This document shows, piece after piece, positions 15,522 to 20,591 of a stretch of DNA of 20,591 bases. Positions within the stretch are counted from its first letter, which is position 1, and each line of letters begins with the position of its first letter. Made by a program: the position numbers and the translations under genes. Source of the DNA: a bacterium (GTDB lineage: Bacteria; Bacteroidota; Bacteroidia; Bacteroidales; Bacteroidaceae); NCBI GenBank assembly GCA_004559785.1, contig SFXD01000032.1, forward strand, positions 1 to 20,591, in the 5' to 3' direction. The notes under the pieces are model-generated. The model was given only the letters and a program-made list of their open reading frames with translations. It did not search any database and was not told where the DNA came from.

Positions 15522-16106
15522 ATGTTGTATTTGAACACGCATATATGGGAAGCGTCCTCAGGACAGGTGCAGGCAGCCTTGGAGGCTTTGCCTGAATGGA
15601 GGAGGATGCTGGCAATGGGATTCCGGCATGAGTCTGGCAGGAGGGAAAACGCCCTTGCATTCATTGAACTGATGCGTGGGCTTAGGGCAGAGTATGGGAT
15701 GACGGACATCCCCAGGTTCGAATACAACCAGCACGGGAAGCCATCACTGACAGGATGCCCACATATACATTTCAGTATCAGCCATTGCCGTGTGGCTGCA
15801 GGGTGTCTGATTAGCGACGTGCCATGCGGCTTTGATGTCGAGCGGATTCGTAAGGTGTCTGCCAACATGATAGCCCATAGCATGAACCTAAAGGAGCAGG
15901 AGATGATTGGTTCTTCGCCATGGCCCGAACTTGCCTTTGTACGCCTGTGGACAAGGAAGGAGGCTCTCTACAAACTATGGGGGACGGGCATCGACGACGG
16001 ATTGAGGGAGGTTCTTTGCTCTCCGATGGCTAAAGGCGTTGCGTTACGAACTACGGAGAATGTGGCAGACGGCTACGTCATGACCGAGGCTTTCCTTATT
16101 CCATAA
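15522..16106 (+). CDS. 4'-phosphopantetheinyl transferase (Sfp/AcpT superfamily)
   Basis: The enzyme transfers phosphopantetheine from CoA to a serine of a carrier protein. The 194-residue protein has the superfamily motifs HFSISH (83-88), the metal-binding CGFDVERI (102-109) and RLWTRKEALYKLWG (141-154). HGKPSL (71-76) is also typical. It lacks the short AcpS layout and is nearer to Sfp/HetI-type enzymes. Target carrier proteins are not in the window. It is third in the flavoprotein operon, 76 nt behind its neighbour, with the heptamer array filling that gap; GTGAG in the last units is the only Shine-Dalgarno-like sequence. An ATG at 15517 is in another frame. Confidence 0.88.
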   Translation: MLYLNTHIWEASSGQVQAALEALPEWRRMLAMGFRHESGRRENALAFIELMRGLRAEYGMTDIPRFEYNQHGKPSLTGCPHIHFSISHCRVAAGCLISDVPCGFDVERIRKVSANMIAHSMNLKEQEMIGSSPWPELAFVRLWTRKEALYKLWGTGIDDGLREVLCSPMAKGVALRTTENVADGYVMTEAFLIP

Positions 16107-16113
16107 CCGCCCC

Positions 16114-16204
16114 CTGCTCACCGCTCATCGCTCACTGCTCATTGCTCATTGCCCCTTCACCCCCTAAACAGGGGGCTGGGGGGTCTCCCATTGCTCACTG
16201 CTCT
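16114..16204. repeat. Heptamer array with embedded GC-rich hairpin
   Basis: Five units in TTGCTCA orientation (CTGCTCA, CCGCTCA, TCGCTCA, CTGCTCA, TTGCTCA) span 16114-16148. A GC-rich hairpin follows at 16152-16183, then two more units at 16191-16204. The stop codon of rlmD (16195-16197) is part of a unit. GCTCATTGCTCATTGC at 16137-16152 is the exact reverse complement of 15460-15475 in the upstream array. Confidence 0.85.
16152..16183. terminator. GC-rich AAAC-loop hairpin between convergent genes
   Basis: CCCCCT (16160-16165) pairs with AGGGGG (16170-16175) around an AAAC loop, and CCCC (16152-16155) with GGGG in 16178-16183. The core CCCCTAAACAGGGG and the following CTGGGGGG match the hairpin after lacZ. 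It lies between the stops of the phosphopantetheinyl transferase gene and rlmD. A bidirectional terminator is the simplest role, though no T-tract is present. Confidence 0.5.
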
Positions 16205-17652
16205 CTCTTTTCGAGCATCACTACGTTCTCTACGTGCTGTGTGTGTGGGAACATGTCCACTGGGCGAACCCTCGATACCTTATATATTTGGTCGAGCAAC
16301 TGAAGATCCCTTGCCTGTGTGGCGGGATTGCAACTGACATACACTATGCGTCTGGGTGAAGCCGCCAGTATCGTGCTCACTACGTCGGGGTGCATTCCTG
16401 CCCTTGGTGGGTCGGTGATAATAATGTCTGGTGTGCCGTGGGTCTCAAAGAACTTGCCATTCAGAATGTCCTTCATGTCTCCTGCAAAGAACAGGGTGTT
16501 GTCTATCCCGTTAATCTCCGAGTTGCACCTTGCGTCCTCTATTGCCTCGGGAACATATTCTATGCCAATCACCTTGCGAGCCTGCCTTGCGACGAAATTG
16601 GCTATTGTACCTGTCCCTGTATACAGGTCGTAGACAAGGGGTAGTTCACCCTCGCTTGATGGTTCCAAGCCTTCGAAGGCAAACTGCCTTGCCACCTTGT
16701 AAAGCTCGTACGCCTGTTCGGTATTTGTCTGGTAGAAGCTTTTGGGACCTACCTTGAATCTCATTTTCTCCATCTCTAAATAGATGTAATCCGTTCCGCT
16801 GTAGGTGTTTACCTCAAGGTCGCCGAACGTGTCGTTGAACTTCCTGTTGTCAACCCACAGCAGGCTCGTTATCTCGGGGTACGACATGCGCAGCCATTCC
16901 ATCATTTGCATGGCGGCCTGCCTGTAGCCGCATCCCCCCGCTGGCTCCGTTAGGCAGAACTGCATCAGCAGCATCAGTTCTCCCGTATTGCTCAGCCTTA
17001 TCATCATGCCCCTGAGCAGCCCTTCGTGCAGGCGATGGTCGTAGAAGCTCAGCCCGTGTGCGTATGCGTAATCCCGTATCCCGTTCCTAATCCTGTTGTT
17101 GATGTCGTCCATCAACTTGCAGTCCTCTATGGGAAGTATCTTGTCGAAGGAACCGGATGTGTGGAAGCCTACTGCACCTTGCTGTTCGAAGTTAACTCCC
17201 GAGGCTATTTCCTCGTCTGTCAGCCATTTCTTGTTGCTGAAACCGAATTCCAGCTTGTTCCTGTATTCCTTAGTCTTGGCTGAACCAACGATAGGTTCGC
17301 ACTCAGGTAGGTCTACCTTGCCAATGCGGGTCAGGGTGTCCGTCACCTGTTGCTGCTTGTGCCGCAGCTGCTCGTCGTACGGCAAGCATTGCCACTTGCA
17401 TCCGCCGCACACCGTGAAGTGGGGGCAGAAGGGCTTTTCGCGCCTGTCGCTGTATTTGTGGAAGTGTATGGCAACGGCCTCTGCATAGCGATGCTTCTTT
17501 CGCGTGACACGCAAGTCGACAATGTCACCCGGAACCACGAAAGGCACGAACACCACCATGTCTTCAATCCTGGCAACGGCCTTCCCTTCGGCTGCAATAT
17601 CCTCTATTTCTACATTCTCAAAAATGGTAAAAGCTTTTCCTTTTCGTGACAT
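16195..17652 (-). CDS. rlmD: 23S rRNA (uracil-C5)-methyltransferase, RlmD/RumA type
   Basis: This SAM-dependent enzyme methylates a uridine C5 in 23S rRNA. The 485-residue protein has an N-terminal TRAM-like RNA-binding domain (about 10-65). Cluster cysteines are Cys76, Cys82 and Cys85 (CPHFTVCGGC) with a fourth at Cys178 (PIEDCK). FYQTN (307-311), the SAM motif YDLYTGTGTIANFVA (341-355), TDPPRAGMHPDVV (413-425) and the nucleophile Cys441 in VYVSCNPAT complete the set. RlmD cannot be separated from RlmC or a dual RlmCD by motif alone. The last residues KREQ and the TGA come from the heptamer array. The gene is divergent from ppdK and convergent with the phosphopantetheinyl transferase gene. 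Confidence 0.9.
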   Translation of the reverse strand: MSRKGKAFTIFENVEIEDIAAEGKAVARIEDMVVFVPFVVPGDIVDLRVTRKKHRYAEAVAIHFHKYSDRREKPFCPHFTVCGGCKWQCLPYDEQLRHKQQQVTDTLTRIGKVDLPECEPIVGSAKTKEYRNKLEFGFSNKKWLTDEEIASGVNFEQQGAVGFHTSGSFDKILPIEDCKLMDDINNRIRNGIRDYAYAHGLSFYDHRLHEGLLRGMMIRLSNTGELMLLMQFCLTEPAGGCGYRQAAMQMMEWLRMSYPEITSLLWVDNRKFNDTFGDLEVNTYSGTDYIYLEMEKMRFKVGPKSFYQTNTEQAYELYKVARQFAFEGLEPSSEGELPLVYDLYTGTGTIANFVARQARKVIGIEYVPEAIEDARCNSEINGIDNTLFFAGDMKDILNGKFFETHGTPDIIITDPPRAGMHPDVVSTILAASPRRIVYVSCNPATQARDLQLLDQIYKVSRVRPVDMFPHTQHVENVVMLEKREQ

Positions 17653-17679
17653 TCAATAACGTATTTCTTTGTTTGCAGT

Positions 17680-17688
17680 GCAAAATTA
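17680..17688 (-). promoter_or_regulatory. Putative -7 element for rlmD
   Basis: The minus strand reads TAATTTTGC, matching TAnnTTTG, 27 nt upstream of the rlmD start. The -33 region has only ATTG at a longer spacing, so the match is partial. Confidence 0.45.
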
Positions 17689-17717
17689 ACCAAATATTCA
17701 ATAAAAATGGACAATTC

Positions 17718-17750
17718 CTTGCCCAAAATACAAATAATGTCTATTTTTGC
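17718..17750 (+). promoter_or_regulatory. Promoter of ppdK
   Basis: CTTG (17718-17721), a 20-bp spacer and TATTTTTGC (17742-17750) match the Bacteroidota -33/-7 pattern with one mismatch in the -33 element. It precedes the chosen ppdK ATG by 48 nt, which supports that start over the longer open frame. Confidence 0.6.
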
Positions 17751-17798
17751 AAAAAAAGGAAACTAAACAACAACATCAAATCTTCAATTAATAGTTTT

Positions 17799-20519
17799 AT
17801 GTCTCAGAAACGTGTTTATACATTCGGCAATGGACAAGCCGAAGGAAATGCGCAGATGCGCGAAGTGTTGGGAGGCAAGGGGGCAAACCTTGCGGAGATG
17901 AACCACATTGGGGTTCCTGTACCTCCAGGTTTCACCATCACCACCGATACTTGCAACGAGTATTATGAGGTTGGGCAGGAAAAGATTGTCGAACTGTTGC
18001 AGGATGAGGTGAATGCCGCCGTGGCTCACACCGAGGCTCTGATGAACTGTAAGTTTGGCGACCCCAAGAACCCCCTTCTCGTATCGGTTCGTTCCGGAGC
18101 CCGTGCTTCCATGCCAGGTATGATGGACACCATCCTCAACCTTGGCTTGAATGACGAGGTGGCTGCCGGCATGTGCGAGAAGACGGGCAACCCCCATTTC
18201 GTTTACGATAGCTACCGCCGTTTCGTGCAGATGTACGGCGATGTGGTGCTGGGCATGAAGCCTGTCAACAAGGAGGATATCGACCCCTTCGAGGCAATCA
18301 TCGAGAAGGTGAAGGAGCAGCAGGGTGTCACCCTCGACAAGGATTTGTCCGTAGAGAGCCTCAAGAAACTTGTGGAACTGTTCAAGAAAGCCATCAAGGA
18401 GCAGACAGGCAGCGACTTCCCCGACGATCCGAAGGAACAACTCTGGGGAGCCATCTGTGCCGTATTCCGCAGCTGGATGAACGAGCGTGCCATCCTCTAT
18501 CGCAAGATGGAAGGAATACCCGACGAGTGGGGAACGGCTGTGTCCGTCATGGCAATGGTATTCGGCAATATGGGCGAGACTTCTGCAACAGGCGTATGTT
18601 TCAGCCGTGATGCAGGCAACGGAGAGAATCTCTTCAATGGTGAATACCTCATTAACGCACAGGGCGAGGATGTAGTGGCAGGAATACGCACTCCGCAGCA
18701 GATTACCAAGATCGGCTCACAACGTTGGGCAGAGCGTGCAGGAATCAGCGAGGAGGAGCGCGCAGCTAAATATCCATCTATGGAGGAAGCCATGCCCGAG
18801 CTATACAAGGAACTGGATGCCCTGCAGGACAAGCTGGAGAAGCACTACCGCGATATGCAGGACATGGAGTTCACCGTGCAGGAGGGCAAGCTCTGGTTCC
18901 TGCAGACACGCAACGGCAAGCGCACTGGTACGGCAATGGTGAAGATAGCCATGGACCTCGTAAGGGAGGGGCTCATCGACGAGAAGACCGCCATATTGCG
19001 ATGCGAACCTCAGAAACTCGACGAACTGCTTCACCCCGTATTTGACAAGGATGCCTTGAAGAAGGCAAAGGTTATCACACAGGGGTTGCCAGCATCCCCG
19101 GGTGCGGCATGTGGGCAGATAGTGTTCCATGCCGACGATGCCAAGGAATGGAACGAGAATGGACACAAGGTAGTGATGGTACGCATCGAGACCTCGCCCG
19201 AGGACTTGGCGGGAATGGCTGCTGCCGAGGGTATCCTGACGGCAAGAGGCGGAATGACATCGCATGCGGCTGTAGTAGCACGTGGCATGGGCAAGTGCTG
19301 CGTCTCCGGAGCGGGTGCCATCAACGTCGACTACAAGGCCAAGACTGTCGAGATAGAGGGTGTCGAATACCACGAGGGTGATTATATTTCCCTGAATGGA
19401 ACTACAGGACAGGTTTATGCCGGAGAAATCAAGACAAAGTCCCCCGAATTGTCAGGCGACTTCAAGGCTCTCATGGACCTTTGCGACAAGTACACAAAGA
19501 TGGAAATACGTACCAATGCCGACACTCCGCACGATGCTCAGATAGCTCGCGACTTCGGAGCCAAGGGTATAGGCCTGACGCGTACCGAGCACATGTTCTT
19601 CGAAGACCAGAAAATCGTTGCTATGCGCGAAATGATTCTGTCCGACACCAAGGAGGGCAGGGAGAAGGCTCTTGCCAAGCTGCTTCCATACCAGAAGGCA
19701 GACTTCTACGGTATACTCAAGGCTATGGATGGCCTGCACGTCAACATACGCCTGCTCGACCCACCACTTCACGAGTTCGTGCCACACGATGCAGCCGGAC
19801 AGGAAATCATGGCAAAGGAGATGGGTGTAAGCGTCAAGACCATACAGCAGCGCGTGGAGTCGCTTGCCGAGAACAACCCGATGCTCGGACACCGTGGATG
19901 CCGACTGGGAATTACCTTCCCCGAGATAACCGCCATGCAGACACGTGCCATACTCGGTGCAGCATGCCAGCTGAAGAAAGAGGGCTTCGACCCCCATCCC
20001 GAAATCATGGTTCCACTCATCGGTATCCTCTATGAGCTGAAGCAGCAGAAGGAGATTATCCAGAGTGTGGCCGAGGAAGTGTTTGCCGAGGAGGGTGTAC
20101 GCATCGACTTCGAGATAGGCACCATGATCGAGATTCCTCGTGCAGCCCTTACGGCCGACAAGATTGCCACCGAAGCCGAGTATTTCTCGTTCGGTACCAA
20201 CGACCTCACACAGATGACCTTCGGTTACAGCCGAGACGACATCGCCAGCTTCCTCCCTGCATACCTTGAGAAGAAGATTCTGAAGGTAGACCCATTCCAG
20301 GTACTCGACCAGAACGGAGTTGGCCAACTTATCAAGATGGCAGTGGAAAACGGACGCAAGGTACGTCCAGGAATGCGCACCGGCATCTGTGGCGAGCACG
20401 GAGGCGAGCCAAGTTCTGTCAAGTTCTGCGCCAAGGTTGGCATGAACTATGCCAGCTGCTCTCCATTCCGTGTACCCATCGCACGCCTCGCAGCGGCGCA
20501 GGCCGCCGTCGAAGAATAA
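17799..20519 (+). CDS. ppdK: Pyruvate, phosphate dikinase
   Basis: PPDK interconverts pyruvate, ATP and phosphate with PEP, AMP and pyrophosphate. In anaerobes it can work in the glycolytic or gluconeogenic direction. The 906-residue protein has the N-terminal ATP-grasp start GGKGANLAEM, then VSVRSGARASMPGMMDTILNLG. The phosphocarrier His489 is in GGMTSHAAVVARGMG. The C-terminal TIM barrel has TNDLTQMTFGYSRDD, CGEHGGEPSS and catalytic Cys887 in YASCSPFRVPIARLAAAQAA. The frame stays open back to 17646, but that N-terminus is low-complexity, overlaps the promoter and is not family-like; MSQKRVYTFG is the usual beginning. The gene is monocistronic: divergent from rlmD and closed by a strong terminator. 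Confidence 0.97.
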   Translation: MSQKRVYTFGNGQAEGNAQMREVLGGKGANLAEMNHIGVPVPPGFTITTDTCNEYYEVGQEKIVELLQDEVNAAVAHTEALMNCKFGDPKNPLLVSVRSGARASMPGMMDTILNLGLNDEVAAGMCEKTGNPHFVYDSYRRFVQMYGDVVLGMKPVNKEDIDPFEAIIEKVKEQQGVTLDKDLSVESLKKLVELFKKAIKEQTGSDFPDDPKEQLWGAICAVFRSWMNERAILYRKMEGIPDEWGTAVSVMAMVFGNMGETSATGVCFSRDAGNGENLFNGEYLINAQGEDVVAGIRTPQQITKIGSQRWAERAGISEEERAAKYPSMEEAMPELYKELDALQDKLEKHYRDMQDMEFTVQEGKLWFLQTRNGKRTGTAMVKIAMDLVREGLIDEKTAILRCEPQKLDELLHPVFDKDALKKAKVITQGLPASPGAACGQIVFHADDAKEWNENGHKVVMVRIETSPEDLAGMAAAEGILTARGGMTSHAAVVARGMGKCCVSGAGAINVDYKAKTVEIEGVEYHEGDYISLNGTTGQVYAGEIKTKSPELSGDFKALMDLCDKYTKMEIRTNADTPHDAQIARDFGAKGIGLTRTEHMFFEDQKIVAMREMILSDTKEGREKALAKLLPYQKADFYGILKAMDGLHVNIRLLDPPLHEFVPHDAAGQEIMAKEMGVSVKTIQQRVESLAENNPMLGHRGCRLGITFPEITAMQTRAILGAACQLKKEGFDPHPEIMVPLIGILYELKQQKEIIQSVAEEVFAEEGVRIDFEIGTMIEIPRAALTADKIATEAEYFSFGTNDLTQMTFGYSRDDIASFLPAYLEKKILKVDPFQVLDQNGVGQLIKMAVENGRKVRPGMRTGICGEHGGEPSSVKFCAKVGMNYASCSPFRVPIARLAAAQAAVEE

Positions 20520-20547
20520 TCGAAACGTGCTGAAAATTAGCTATATA

Positions 20548-20590
20548 AAGGGCAAGTATCTGGGAAACAGGTACTTGCCCTTAGTTTTTT
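20548..20590 (+). terminator. Rho-independent terminator of ppdK
   Basis: AAGGGCAAGTATCTG (20548-20562) pairs with CAGGTACTTGCCCTT (20568-20582) over 15 bp including one T-G wobble, with a GGAAA loop. AG and six Ts follow. It starts 29 nt after the ppdK stop codon. This is the only hairpin in the window with a proper T-tract. Confidence 0.93.
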
Positions 20591-20591
20591 G

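Noticed and set aside
14930..15883. 317-codon open frame on the minus strand
   Set aside because: It crosses the flavoprotein gene, the heptamer array and the transferase gene, and part of its product is repeat-encoded (runs of HCSL/LLTAHC type), so it is a by-product of the repeat.
17646..17798. 51-codon upstream extension of ppdK
   Set aside because: It is Asn/Lys-rich, not family-like, and contains the predicted ppdK promoter; the ATG at 17799 gives the normal PPDK N-terminus.

Overview
The window looks like a chromosomal segment of a Prevotella-like member of the Bacteroidota. Three things point there: promoters of the Bacteroidota type (TTTG, a 19-20 bp gap, then TAnnTTTG), A-rich leaders without a strong Shine-Dalgarno, and gene content typical of that group (secreted GH2 beta-galactosidase, OprO/P-like porin, leuA-C-D-second synthase-B cluster, pyruvate phosphate dikinase). 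Base composition is near 50% GC by eye. No rRNA, tRNA, transposase, phage gene or CRISPR array was seen. The genus is an inference; no search was run.

Layout. 1-447 holds no convincing gene, only small palindromes. 448-489 is a perfect 19-bp palindrome directly after a minus-strand ABM-fold monooxygenase-like gene (495-770). Divergent from that gene is a large secreted beta-galactosidase (885-4520) with a ricin-like lectin domain at its N-terminus. It converges on a META-domain lipoprotein gene (4651-5070, minus); a GC-rich hairpin lies between them. Next comes a minus-strand operon transcribed from about 12640 down to 5186: leuA, leuC, leuD, a second synthase of the LeuA/CimA family, leuB and an OprO/P-type porin. 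Several junctions are translationally coupled through ATGA overlaps.

Divergent from leuA is a plus-strand group: a Tat-signal sulfide:quinone oxidoreductase resembling the human enzyme, an HI0933/YhiN-type flavoprotein one base downstream, and an Sfp/AcpT-type phosphopantetheinyl transferase. The transferase converges on rlmD (minus), which encodes a Fe-S 23S rRNA uracil-C5 methyltransferase. Divergent from rlmD is ppdK, which ends at a textbook rho-independent terminator.

How the genes fit together. LeuA, LeuC, LeuD and LeuB make 2-oxoisocaproate for leucine. The second synthase plausibly feeds citramalate through the same LeuCD/LeuB enzymes to give 2-oxobutyrate for isoleucine. PpdK connects pyruvate and PEP. 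The beta-galactosidase, porin and lipoprotein are cell-envelope functions.

The least ordinary content is repeat DNA. A 7-bp tandem repeat (consensus TGAGCAA) and a C/G-rich hairpin with an AAAC loop sit at gene ends. They supply the stop codons of two genes and bracket the phosphopantetheinyl transferase gene as inverted repeats. Separately, the beta-galactosidase gene carries what looks like an in-frame 69-bp insertion flanked by 8-bp direct repeats, whose end matches the intergenic palindrome over 16 bp.
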